Positions 17,388-24,703 of a DNA stretch of 30,835 nt are shown here, in pieces; positions within the stretch are counted from its first letter, which is position 1; every line of letters starts with the position of its first letter. Source of the DNA: a bacterium. GTDB taxonomy: Bacteria > Bacillota > Clostridia > Oscillospirales > CAG-272. The stretch covers positions 1-30,835 of the forward strand of contig SFZB01000004.1 of NCBI GenBank assembly GCA_004558975.1, read 5' to 3'. Both the position numbers and the translations under genes were made by a program. The notes under the pieces were generated by a model. That model was not told the origin of the DNA and did no database searches. It worked only from the letters and a program-made list of their open reading frames with translations.

Positions 17388-17426
17388 AGAGCCGACCGCT
17401 TCCGCGGTCGGCTCTGTTTTGTTTTT
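17388..17426 (+). terminator. Strong intrinsic terminator of the exporter operon
   Basis: A perfect 12-bp stem (17388-17399 with 17404-17415) with a TTCC loop is followed by GTTTTGTTTTT. It lies about 260 bases downstream of the last exporter gene, so the mRNA carries a long 3' untranslated tail including the 16-bp repeats. Confidence 0.92.
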
Positions 17427-17434
17427 CGTTTTGA

Positions 17435-17469
17435 GTGACGGCTCTGTTATTTTGGGTGACGGCTCTGTT
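17435..17469 (+). repeat. Direct repeat of GTGACGGCTCTGTT, period 21
   Basis: GTGACGGCTCTGTT occurs at 17435-17448 and 17456-17469. A related piece, GGTCGGCTCTGTT, forms the 3' arm of the terminator at 17406-17418. The pattern looks like duplication of the terminator arm and T-run without the 5' arm. Confidence 0.75.
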
Positions 17470-17517
17470 TCGGCGGTCTCTTCCCCCGCCCGTTTTGCCC
17501 GCGTAGCGGGGCGCGCG

Positions 17518-18915
17518 TCACGGCTCGACGAGTGCCAGCATGACGCCGTGCGGCGGCACGGTCAGGGTGCCACCGAGCGACACGACCGGTGCGGCGTCGA
17601 TCATCGACCGCCCGCGCGTCCCGGCGTCCGTTTCGTCAGCGGTGTGCCCGGCGTTTCGGGCGTCTCCCCGATCGGCGGTCAGGTCAAAGACGCGGGCGCG
17701 GCACCCGAGCGCCCCGTGCGAAAACACCTTTTCCCCGTCCGTGAGGTTGACCCCGACGACGGCGCGCGCCCCGTCAAAGGCACGCTCGAAGAGCAGAAAT
17801 TCATTCCCCTCCACGAGATTGTGGTAATCGCCGTGCCGGAGTACCGGGGCGGCGCGGCGCAGGGCGATCATCGCCGCGATCCTGTCCGTGAGCGGCTCCC
17901 ACATCGCTGCCTCCGTCGCCGGGCGGAGTGCCGGGTCACCGTCTGCTTTCGCCCCGGGAATCCCCCACTCGCTCCCGTAGTAGATCTGCGGCACGCCCGG
18001 CGTCGTCATCTGGAGCGCGAATGCGAGCGGCAGGTTGCGCCCGTCGGTGAGCGTCGTCGCGATGCGCGAGACGTCGTGATTGTCGAGAAAGGTGAGCAGA
18101 TGCCGCCCGCGGTAGATGCACCACGGCTCCCGCCCGAATTGGCGATTCAGCGAATACGACAGCTCATAGAGGTTGCGCGAGTTGATGGCGGAATAGGTGC
18201 TTTTGTAGTTTTCGTAGTTGGTGCAGCTGTCGAGCAGTCCCTCCCGCACGATCAGCCCGTAATCGCCGAACAGCACTTCCCCGATGAGCGGGAAGTCGGG
18301 CGAGAGCGTGCGCGTGAAAGCCTTCAGGTGCGCGAGAAATTCCCGATCGAGCGAGTAAGCGACGTCCAGCCGCAGACCGTCCACGCCGAACGTGTCGCGC
18401 CAGAAGCGGACGCACTCGAAGAGATACTGTTCCAACTCGGGGTTTCTGAGGTTCAGCCGCGGCAGTTCGTAATGCCCCTCCCAGCAGTCATAGTGGAACC
18501 CGTCGTGATACGGCGTGTCGCCGTCAAAGTGCGGATAAAACCAGTCGCGATAGCGGCTTTCCCACCGTTTTTCCCGCAGGTCGCGAAACGGCGGGAACTC
18601 CCGCCCGACGTGGTTGAACACGCCGTCGAACAGCACGCGGATGCCCGCCGCATGGAGCGCGTCGCACACACAGCGGAGGTCGTCGTTCGTCCCGAGCCGC
18701 GCGTCGAGGGTGCGGAAGTCGCGCGTGTCGTAACCGTGCGTCGGCGCGTCGAAGAGCGGCGAGAAGTACACCGCCGTCACCCCGAGGCGGCGGAGGTGCG
18801 GAATAAAGCCGAGTACCGTGCGGATGCGCGGGGTCACGACCCCGTCGTTCGTCAGCGGCGCGCCGCACATGCCGAGGGGGTAGATCTGATATACCACCGA
18901 ATCGTCAAACCACAT
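17518..18915 (-). CDS. GH13 alpha-amylase family enzyme (neopullulanase/cyclomaltodextrinase-like)
   Basis: The protein has 465 residues, starting at ATG 18915 with GGAG about 8 bases upstream. No signal peptide is present, so it is cytoplasmic. The four GH13 regions are present: DGVFNH (residues 97-102), GLRLDVA with nucleophile Asp184, IGEVLFGD with acid/base Glu213, and FLDNHD with Asp281. The start (VVYQIYPLGMCGAP) and the segment NLRNPELEQYLF resemble GH13 enzymes that hydrolyse maltodextrins, cyclodextrins or pullulan inside cells, but the N-terminal domain typical of neopullulanase (about 120 residues) is missing. A C-terminal beta domain follows (about 385-465), with an unusual hydrophilic insertion around 415-440. 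It is monocistronic and convergent with the ABC exporter operon. Alpha-glucan hydrolysis is secure as a class; the exact specificity is not. Confidence 0.88.
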   Translation of the reverse strand: MWFDDSVVYQIYPLGMCGAPLTNDGVVTPRIRTVLGFIPHLRRLGVTAVYFSPLFDAPTHGYDTRDFRTLDARLGTNDDLRCVCDALHAAGIRVLFDGVFNHVGREFPPFRDLREKRWESRYRDWFYPHFDGDTPYHDGFHYDCWEGHYELPRLNLRNPELEQYLFECVRFWRDTFGVDGLRLDVAYSLDREFLAHLKAFTRTLSPDFPLIGEVLFGDYGLIVREGLLDSCTNYENYKSTYSAINSRNLYELSYSLNRQFGREPWCIYRGRHLLTFLDNHDVSRIATTLTDGRNLPLAFALQMTTPGVPQIYYGSEWGIPGAKADGDPALRPATEAAMWEPLTDRIAAMIALRRAAPVLRHGDYHNLVEGNEFLLFERAFDGARAVVGVNLTDGEKVFSHGALGCRARVFDLTADRGDARNAGHTADETDAGTRGRSMIDAAPVVSLGGTLTVPPHGVMLALVEP

Positions 18916-18997
18916 ATCTTGCTCCTGTCCTGTCGGCGCCCGCCGCGCGGTTTCGGGTCGCGGGGCGTTTCGGGCGCGTGTTTTCGTCTATACTATT

Positions 18998-19027
18998 ACT
19001 ATACTGTACCGCGACGCGCACCGTCAA
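18998..19027 (-). promoter_or_regulatory. Promoter of the GH13 gene
   Basis: On the minus strand TTGACG (19022-19027) and TATAGT (18998-19003) are separated by 18 bases. The start codon lies about 83 bases downstream of the -10. Confidence 0.65.
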
Positions 19028-19065
19028 GCACCGATTCCGTATTTCGGCAAAAATCGAGCGCTCTC

Positions 19066-19093
19066 TTGCTTTTTTCCGTACATTTGGTACAAT
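19066..19093 (+). promoter_or_regulatory. Promoter of glpK
   Basis: A TACAAT box (19088-19093) lies 36 bases before the glpK start codon, with a weak TTGCTT (19066-19071) 16 bases further upstream. It is divergent from the GH13 promoter, with less than 40 bases between the two -35 regions, so one regulator could act on both. Confidence 0.6.
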
Positions 19094-19128
19094 ACAAAGT
19101 GAAAACACCGAGAGAGGCGGGGGAAACC

Positions 19129-20619
19129 GTGAAACAGTATGTTCTGGCACTCGATGAGGGCACGACCAGCGCGCGCGCCATTCTCTTTGACCGTGAGGGG
19201 AAGATCGTATCGCTCTCCCAGCACGAGTTCCCGCAGTATTATCCGCAGAGCGGCTGGGTCGAGCAGGACCCGATGGAGCTCTACGCCTCGCAGTACGCCG
19301 CGATGACCGAATGCGTCGCGAAGAGCGGCGTCTCGCCGGAGGCGATCGCCGCCGTCGGGATCACCAACCAGCGCGAGACGACGATCGTTTGGGACAGGGC
19401 GACGGGCAGACCCGTCTACCCCGCGATCGTGTGGCAGTGCCGCCGCACGGCGGACGAATGCGCCGCGCTCGAGCGTGAGGGGAAAAGCGCCTACATCACC
19501 GAGAAAACCGGGCTTCGCCCCGACGCGTATTTCAGCGCGACCAAGCTCCGTTGGATTCTCGATCATGTATCCGGCGCGCGTGAGCGCGCCGCGCGGGGCG
19601 AGCTCCTGTTCGGTACGGTGGACACCTGGCTGCTCTGGAAGCTGACCGAGGGACGTGTCCACGCGACCGACCGCACGAACGCCTCGCGCACCATGCTCTT
19701 CGACATCGGGGCGTGCGCGTGGGACGAGGATCTGCTTTCCCTCTTCGATATTCCGCGCGCCATGCTCCCGGAGGTGTATCCGAGCGGGCACGTGTTCGGC
19801 ACCGTGACGATCATGGGCGCCGAGATCCCGATCGCGGGCATCGCCGGCGACCAGCAGGCGGCGCTCTTCGGGCAGGGGTGCCTTTCGTTCGGCGACATGA
19901 AATGTACCTACGGCACGGGCTGTTTCCTGCTCGCCAACACGGGCGAGACGAGGGTCGTCAGCCGTAGCGGGCTTCTGACCACCCTTGCGGCGGCGCCCGA
20001 GGGCGCCCCGACGGCGTATGCGCTCGAGGGGAGTGTGTTTGTCGGGGGCGCGGTCGTGCAGTGGCTGCGCGACGAAATGGGATTTTTCGACGAGTCGCGC
20101 GACAGTGAATATTTTGCGTCCAAGGTGGCGGACAGCGCGGGGGTCTACGTTGTCCCCTCGTTCACCGGGCTGGGGGCGCCATACTGGGACGGCAAGGCGA
20201 CGGGCGCGATTGTGGGGCTGACCCGCGGCGTCACGCGTCACCACGTCATTCGCGCCGCCCTTGAGGCGATTGCCTACGAGACGGAGGACGTCATCGCCGC
20301 CATGGCAAACGACATGGGTCGCCGCCCGAACCTGCTCCGCGTGGACGGCGGCGCGAGCGCGAACGGACTGCTCATGCAGTTCCAGTCGGACATCTCGAAC
20401 CTGCGGGTTCTGCTCCCGCGGACGCGCGAGGCGACCGCCCTCGGCGCCGCCCTGCTCGCAGGGCTCGCGGTCGGCTTCTACCGTGACACGGACGATATTG
20501 CGGGGGTCTTAAAACGCGACCGCGTGTTCTCCCCCGAGATGAAGCGCGAGGAGCGCGAGAAACGCCTCTCCGGCTGGCACCGCGCCGTTGCCGCGACGCG
20601 CGCGTTCACGGAATCATAA
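19129..20619 (+). CDS. glpK: Glycerol kinase
   Basis: GTG 19129, preceded by a GAGGCGGGGG ribosome binding site, gives 496 residues, the normal GlpK length (E. coli 502). An open frame continues upstream for nearly 2 kb but is unrelated. FGGY-kinase motifs are all present: LDEGTTSARAILFD, GITNQRETTIVWD, GIAGDQQAALFGQGC, TYGTGCFLLANTG, GLGAPYWD and DGGASANGLLMQF. It phosphorylates glycerol to sn-glycerol 3-phosphate with ATP in the cytosol. In low-GC Firmicutes a histidine (NIHTLxWD) is phosphorylated by the PTS to activate the enzyme. Here the region reads DIGACAWDEDLL, with Gly in its place, so that control seems absent. glpF and glpD are not nearby; an MGL-like lipase follows. Confidence 0.95.
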   Translation: MKQYVLALDEGTTSARAILFDREGKIVSLSQHEFPQYYPQSGWVEQDPMELYASQYAAMTECVAKSGVSPEAIAAVGITNQRETTIVWDRATGRPVYPAIVWQCRRTADECAALEREGKSAYITEKTGLRPDAYFSATKLRWILDHVSGARERAARGELLFGTVDTWLLWKLTEGRVHATDRTNASRTMLFDIGACAWDEDLLSLFDIPRAMLPEVYPSGHVFGTVTIMGAEIPIAGIAGDQQAALFGQGCLSFGDMKCTYGTGCFLLANTGETRVVSRSGLLTTLAAAPEGAPTAYALEGSVFVGGAVVQWLRDEMGFFDESRDSEYFASKVADSAGVYVVPSFTGLGAPYWDGKATGAIVGLTRGVTRHHVIRAALEAIAYETEDVIAAMANDMGRRPNLLRVDGGASANGLLMQFQSDISNLRVLLPRTREATALGAALLAGLAVGFYRDTDDIAGVLKRDRVFSPEMKREEREKRLSGWHRAVAATRAFTES

Positions 20620-20689
20620 AGGAAATGTCCCCGCGTCTCTGAAACCCGATACACACCCGCGACGCACGCGTCCGCAGACTGCGCGCGGT

Positions 20690-20729
20690 AACCGTTTGTT
20701 TGCAAGGGCAACCGTTTACTTGTAGGGGC
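20690..20729 (+). repeat. Tandem pair of 20-bp imperfect repeats
   Basis: AACCGTTTGTTTGCAAGGGC (20690-20709) is directly followed by AACCGTTTACTTGTAGGGGC (20710-20729), identical at 16 of 20 positions. The second runs straight into a small hairpin, GCGACC-GGC-GGTCGC (20728-20742). The TTGTAGGGGCGACC...GGTCGC pattern resembles the REP-like interspersed elements I recall from gut Clostridia. Confidence 0.7.
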
Positions 20730-20788
20730 GACCGGCGGTCGCGCGCGGGTGTTTTGGCCGCCAGGCGACGTCCGCCCCGCCCTGCTCA

Positions 20789-20811
20789 CCCGGTTCCGAC
20801 CGGGGGTTTTT
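20789..20811 (+). terminator. Intrinsic terminator downstream of glpK
   Basis: A 6-bp GC stem CCCGGT/ACCGGG (20789-20794 with 20799-20804) with a TCCG loop is followed by GG and five Ts. It lies about 170 bases after glpK and 50 bases before the hydrolase start, so the two genes may be separate transcripts or coupled by read-through. Confidence 0.65.
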
Positions 20812-20861
20812 CCCGTTTCCGGGGGGTAACCCTCTCTATTTCACCGAAGAAGGAGACTGTT

Positions 20862-21788
20862 ATGGCAATCACCGTCAAGGAATACAAGGTTCCGTCCTCG
20901 GACGGCATACACACCCTTTGGGGGCAGATCTATCTGCCGGAGGGGGAACCCGTCGGGTATCTGCACGTCGTGCACGGCATGACGGAGCACATTCGCCGTT
21001 ATGACCCTTTCATGCGGCATTTCGCGGAACGCGGGTTCCTCGTGTTCGGCTACGACCACCTCGGGCACGGCTACACGGCGGCGGGCAAGGAGGAGCTCGG
21101 CTATATTGCAGACAAGGACGGTTGGCAGCGGCTCGCGGACGACGTGGGCGTGTATGCGGCGTCGGTGAAGGCGGCGTACCCGCTCGAGGGGAAACCCTAT
21201 GTTCTCATGGGGCACAGCATGGGGTCGTTCATCGTGCGCGTGGCAGTCGCGCGCGGACTCAGACCCGATAAACTCATTGTGATGGGGACGGGCGGACCGC
21301 ACCCGGCGTCCGGGATAGGGCTTGCGGTCATTAAAACGGTCAGGGCATTCCGCGGGGGCAAGGTGTATTCCCCGTTCGTGGATCGTCTGACGTTCGGCTC
21401 GTACAACAAGCGCTTTGCGGCGGACGGCGACCCCCGCGCGTGGCTGACGCGCGACGCGGCGCACCGGGCGAAGTATGCCGCCGACCCGTACTGCACCTTC
21501 CATTTCTCGCTCTCCGCGATGCAGGATCTCGTGACGCTGAACCGCCGCGCCAATAACCGCGCATGGTTCCGCGCGATCCCGCAGGATCTCCCGATCCTGC
21601 TCGTGAGCGGCTCGGACGACCCGGTCGGCAGTTACGGCAGCGGCGTCGCGAAAGTGTATCGGAAGCTCCGCCGGACGGGGCACGAAAACGTCCGCCTGAC
21701 CCTCTACCCCGGCGGCAGACACGAGATTCTCAACGACGCCTGCGCCGACGAAGTCGTCGCCGACATCACCGCCTTCCTCGACGCGTAA
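20862..21788 (+). CDS. Alpha/beta hydrolase, monoacylglycerol lipase-like
   Basis: ATG 20862 has GAAGGAGA about 7 bases upstream and gives 308 residues without a signal peptide. Features of the Hydrolase_4/monoacylglycerol-lipase group: HVVHGMTEHIRRYD (oxyanion region HG), GYDHLGHG, the nucleophile elbow GHSMGS (Ser119), SGSDDPVG (Asp252 or Asp253) and GGRHEILND (His287). Members split monoacylglycerols or lysophospholipids to fatty acid plus glycerol or glycerophosphate. The gene sits directly after glycerol kinase, which would use the released glycerol; this link is inference. Other esterase or thioesterase roles remain possible. A long perfect hairpin follows the gene at 21834-21872. Confidence 0.87.
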   Translation: MAITVKEYKVPSSDGIHTLWGQIYLPEGEPVGYLHVVHGMTEHIRRYDPFMRHFAERGFLVFGYDHLGHGYTAAGKEELGYIADKDGWQRLADDVGVYAASVKAAYPLEGKPYVLMGHSMGSFIVRVAVARGLRPDKLIVMGTGGPHPASGIGLAVIKTVRAFRGGKVYSPFVDRLTFGSYNKRFAADGDPRAWLTRDAAHRAKYAADPYCTFHFSLSAMQDLVTLNRRANNRAWFRAIPQDLPILLVSGSDDPVGSYGSGVAKVYRKLRRTGHENVRLTLYPGGRHEILNDACADEVVADITAFLDA

Positions 21789-21833
21789 CCGCCGACGCGG
21801 AGCGAGAAGAACGATAGGTAACTACCGTTTTTT

Positions 21834-21872
21834 GCGGGAGGGAACCTTTTTAAGGAAAAGGTTCCCTCCCGC
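21834..21872. repeat. Perfect 17-bp inverted repeat (possible terminator)
   Basis: GCGGGAGGGAACCTTTT (21834-21850) is the exact reverse complement of 21856-21872, with a five-base loop. It is followed not by a T-run but by CCCTCTCTCC and then AAAACCTTTTT. Elements of the form GGGAGGGAACC...GGTTCCCTCCC recur between genes in several clostridial genomes that I recall, so it may be both a dispersed repeat and a transcript end. Confidence 0.85.
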
Positions 21873-22054
21873 GCCCTCTCTCCAAAACCTTTTTAGATGT
21901 TTTTATCGCTCGCGCAAAATAAAAAGGCAGCGTGCCCCACTCATGCGTGAAAAACCGTATTACGCGCCCTCCGATGCGGGAAAAGGCTCTTGCCCGACGA
22001 AGTGCGGCGGCACCGCACCGAGGTCGCGGCGTTTCCCCGTCCGCGTTCCCCCCC
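21873..22054. other. Intergenic spacer with no recognised gene
   Basis: This stretch holds an AT-rich piece (21885-21935) followed by GC-rich sequence. I see no start codon with a good ribosome binding site and no protein I recognise. Confidence 0.55.
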
Positions 22055-22083
22055 TTGACAAACGCGGTCGAATCCTGTAGAAT
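22055..22083 (+). promoter_or_regulatory. Sigma-A promoter of the mntP riboswitch transcript
   Basis: TTGACA (22055-22060) and TAGAAT (22078-22083) have exact 17-base spacing. Transcription would begin near 22090, just before the aptamer. Confidence 0.9.
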
Positions 22084-22094
22084 AAAACCACTTC

Positions 22095-22235
22095 ACCGTG
22101 AGGGAGTAGACGGCGCGCCGCGGCGCGCAGATGAGTCAACATACTGACCACCATCCGGTCTGGCTGATCTTGAAATGACGAGACTTGCGCGTGTTCACCT
22201 GTTGCCGGGTATCCCGGCGACCGTGGCGCGCGATG
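22095..22235 (+). promoter_or_regulatory. yybP-ykoY manganese riboswitch
   Basis: Conserved blocks of this aptamer class are present in order: AGGGAGTAG (22101-22109), a GC-rich hairpin, GTCAACATACTG (22135-22146), and TGAAATGACGAGACTT (22170-22185). A further hairpin, GCCGGG-TAT-CCCGGC, lies at 22204-22218. The class binds Mn2+ and typically turns on manganese exporters, and the next gene is mntP. GGCGCGC (22225-22231) can pair with GCGCGCC (22252-22258), which would break the following terminator stem and could serve as antiterminator when metal is bound. The aptamer call is strong; the alternative pairing is inferred. Confidence 0.92.
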
Positions 22236-22240
22236 TTTGA

Positions 22241-22270
22241 ATCGGGCGCCTGCGCGCCCGATTTTTTTAT
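22241..22270 (+). terminator. Riboswitch expression-platform terminator
   Basis: ATCGGGCGC (22241-22249) pairs perfectly with GCGCCCGAT (22254-22262) around CTGC, followed by a run of Ts. It lies between the aptamer and mntP, as expected for control by premature termination. Confidence 0.92.
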
Positions 22271-22325
22271 GTCCGGGTGTCTTTCGGCTCCCCGGCTCCC
22301 CCCATTCCGTTTTGTGAGGTGTCTC

Positions 22326-23006
22326 ATGTCCTTCCTTTTCATCTGTAACAGTATTCTGCTCGGCGAGGCGCTCGCCATGGATGCGTTCTCCGTCTCGCTC
22401 GCGAACGGGCTGGAGGATCCCGGTATGCGCCCCGGGCGCGTGTGCGGTATCGCCGGTGTGTTCGCCGCCTTCCAGATTGCCATGCCGCTCATCGGCTGGG
22501 TCTGCATCTACACGATCGCCGAATATTTTGACGCTTTCCGCGCGTGGATTCCGTGGATTGCGCTCGCGCTCCTTGCTTTCCTCGGCGGGAAAATGCTCGT
22601 CGAGGGCATTCGCGACCTGCAACAGGACGCCGCCCTAAAAGGCGCCCCGAATGCGACCGACGCCGAAAATGAAACCGGCGCGACAGCCGAGGGCGAAACC
22701 GGCGTGACCGCTGCCGCCGGCGGAAAGTCCGGCGGAAAACTGACCGTCGCCGCCCTGCTCCTGCAGGGGGTCGCCACCTCGATCGACGCGCTCTCCGTCG
22801 GGTTCACGATTGCGGACTACACCTTCCCTCTCGCCCTGCTCTCCGCCGCCATCATCGGCGCCGTGACCTTTCTCCTCTGCTTTCTCGGCGTCCATATCGG
22901 CAAGCGTTTCGGCACCCACCTCGCCGGCCGCGCGACCATTGTCGGCGGGCTCATTCTCATCGGTATCGGCATCGAGATTTTCGTCAAAGGCGTGTTCTTC
23001 TCCTGA
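22326..23006 (+). CDS. mntP: Manganese efflux pump MntP
   Basis: ATG 22326, with GAGGTG 7 bases upstream, gives 226 residues and six predicted membrane spans. Conserved acidic positions of the MntP/DUF204 family are present in both halves: ALAMDAFSVS (Asp19) and TSIDALSVGF (Asp154). The two halves repeat each other. MntP exports Mn2+ from the cytosol to avoid toxicity. Usual members have about 185-190 residues. The excess lies in a soluble, low-complexity loop of about 35 residues (about 103-138, rich in Ala, Thr, Glu, Gly) between spans 3 and 4. Control by the upstream Mn2+ riboswitch agrees with the function. It is a single-gene transcript. Confidence 0.93.
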   Translation: MSFLFICNSILLGEALAMDAFSVSLANGLEDPGMRPGRVCGIAGVFAAFQIAMPLIGWVCIYTIAEYFDAFRAWIPWIALALLAFLGGKMLVEGIRDLQQDAALKGAPNATDAENETGATAEGETGVTAAAGGKSGGKLTVAALLLQGVATSIDALSVGFTIADYTFPLALLSAAIIGAVTFLLCFLGVHIGKRFGTHLAGRATIVGGLILIGIGIEIFVKGVFFS

Positions 23007-23105
23007 CTGCCGGGCGACAGGCGCGACGTACAGAGAACGCCCCAGCCGCCGTCACGGAAGCAACAAAAATTCACAGAATCCCCACAAAAAACGCACACCT
23101 CACAA

Positions 23106-23133
23106 CGCGCGCGCCCATTGACAGGCGCGCGCG
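23106..23133. repeat. GC-alternating inverted repeat enclosing the rhaB -35 box
   Basis: Ten-base arms CGCGCGCGCC (23106-23115) and GGCGCGCGCG (23124-23133) are perfectly complementary. The eight bases between them contain the TTGACA of the rhaB promoter. It could be an operator, a cruciform or a Z-DNA-prone site. Confidence 0.75.
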
Positions 23134-23147
23134 CGTCATGGTACAAT
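23118..23147 (+). promoter_or_regulatory. Sigma-A promoter of rhaBA
   Basis: TTGACA (23118-23123) and TACAAT (23142-23147) are separated by 18 bases, with TGG before the -10 (extended -10). The rhaB start lies 53 bases beyond. Confidence 0.85.
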
Positions 23148-23200
23148 AGAAGAAACAAACGAGCGCGTCCGCACCCCGCCGGGCGCGAGAGGAGACAACT

Positions 23201-24667
23201 ATGAAACAGGTACTCGCCTTCGACTTCGGCGCGTCCTCCGGCAGAGCCATGCTCGGGAGATGCGAGAACGGCAAAATGACCATGACGGAAATCCACCGCT
23301 TCCAGAACGACACGGTGACAGCGACCGGCACCATGTACTGGGACATTCTCCGGCTCTGGTTCGAGGTCAAGCAGGCGTTCTATAAACTCCGCGCGGCGGG
23401 CGAGCATATCGACGCCGTCGGCATCGACACCTGGGGCGTGGACTTCGGGCTGATTGCGAAGAACGGCAAACTCCTCTCGAACCCCGTCCACTACCGCGAC
23501 GCGCGCACGCATCACATTCCGGAAGAAGTGTTCGGCATTCTCTCCGAAGAGGAGATTTACCGCCGCACCGGGATTCAGACGATGCACTTCAATACCCTCT
23601 ATCAGCTCTATTATCTTGCCCACTACGAGCCGGAGCTCCTCGCCCTGACGGACAAGATTCTGATGATTCCCGACCTCTTCGCGTATTTCCTGACCGGGGA
23701 AAAGCGTATCGAGCGCACCAATGCCTCGACCACGAATTTCCTGAACCCGGTGACGCGTGAGTGGGATACCGAACTCCTCGAAAAACTCGGCATTCCGACA
23801 TCGGTCTTGCCCGAACTCATCGAAACGGGCGACACCTACGGGCGCATCACCCCCGCCATGGCGGAGGAACTCGGCGTCGGGGAGATCCCCGTCATCGCCG
23901 TCTGCACACACGATACCGGCTCCGCCGTCGCGGCGGCGCCCGCACACGGAGACTTCGCCTATATCAGTTGCGGCACGTGGTCGCTCTTCGGCACCGAACT
24001 CGAAAAACCGCTCATCAACGAGACGTCCGCCCGTGTCCAATACACGAACGAGGGCGGCTACCGCGGCACCATCCGTTTCCTCAAGAACATCATGGGGCTG
24101 TGGCTGATTCAGGAATCCCGCCGCGAGTGGATCCGCCGCGGTGAAAACGTCTCCTTCTCCGACCTCGAGCGCGAGGCGCTCGCCGCAAAACCGTTCCTCT
24201 CCTTCATCGACGTCGACGACCGTCTGTTCGAGAGCGCCGGGGATCTGCCCGGGCGCGTCCTTGAATACTGCAGGAAGACCGGACAGCCCGTCCCCGAAAA
24301 CCGCGGCGAGATCATGCGCTGTATCTACCAGTCGCTCGCGATGAAGTACAAGTACACGTTCGAGAACCTCGTCCGCATGACCGGCGTGCGCTATCCGCAC
24401 ATTCATATGCTCGGCGGCGGCATCAAGGACACGCTCCTCTGCCGCATGACGGCGGCGGCGACGGGGGCGACCGTCCTCGCGGGTCCGACCGAGGCGACCG
24501 TCATGGGCAACATCGCGGTGCAGATGATTGCCCTCGGCGAGATTCCGTCCTGGCAGGCGGCGCGCGAGGTCATCGGGGCGTCCACCCCGCTCGCGACCTA
24601 TGAGCCGGAGGACACCGCCGCGTGGGACGAAGCCTTTGCAACCTATCAGCGCGTCATCAAAAAATAA
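23201..24667 (+). CDS. rhaB: Rhamnulokinase
   Basis: The protein has 488 residues, ATG start, GAGAGGAG about 7 bases upstream. It is an FGGY-family kinase: FDFGASSGRAMLG at the N-terminal phosphate loop, GIDTWGVDFGLI, RDARTHHIPE, HDTGSAVAAAP, SCGTWSLFGTE and LGGGIKDTLLC. The RhaB-type WGVDFGL and CGTWSL motifs and the rhaA gene 36 bases downstream identify it. It phosphorylates L-rhamnulose to L-rhamnulose 1-phosphate with ATP in the cytosol. The aldolase gene (rhaD) and a rhamnose regulator are not in the window. The promoter lies inside an unusual GC inverted repeat. Confidence 0.95.
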   Translation: MKQVLAFDFGASSGRAMLGRCENGKMTMTEIHRFQNDTVTATGTMYWDILRLWFEVKQAFYKLRAAGEHIDAVGIDTWGVDFGLIAKNGKLLSNPVHYRDARTHHIPEEVFGILSEEEIYRRTGIQTMHFNTLYQLYYLAHYEPELLALTDKILMIPDLFAYFLTGEKRIERTNASTTNFLNPVTREWDTELLEKLGIPTSVLPELIETGDTYGRITPAMAEELGVGEIPVIAVCTHDTGSAVAAAPAHGDFAYISCGTWSLFGTELEKPLINETSARVQYTNEGGYRGTIRFLKNIMGLWLIQESRREWIRRGENVSFSDLEREALAAKPFLSFIDVDDRLFESAGDLPGRVLEYCRKTGQPVPENRGEIMRCIYQSLAMKYKYTFENLVRMTGVRYPHIHMLGGGIKDTLLCRMTAAATGATVLAGPTEATVMGNIAVQMIALGEIPSWQAAREVIGASTPLATYEPEDTAAWDEAFATYQRVIKK

Positions 24668-24703
24668 CATAAATTGCATATTGTCAGATAAGGAGCCTAT
24701 CAC

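Noticed and set aside
17498..17510. CCCGC-GTA-GCGGG hairpin just after the GH13 stop
   Set aside because: It has a 5-bp stem and no T-run on the minus strand; not a convincing terminator.
17200..19128. Upstream extension of the glpK frame giving a 1139-residue fusion
   Set aside because: The extension lies opposite the GH13 gene and has no coding character; GlpK begins normally at GTG 19129 with its own ribosome binding site.
21932..22147. Small plus-strand frame before mntP
   Set aside because: It runs through the promoter and riboswitch aptamer and has no ribosome binding site.
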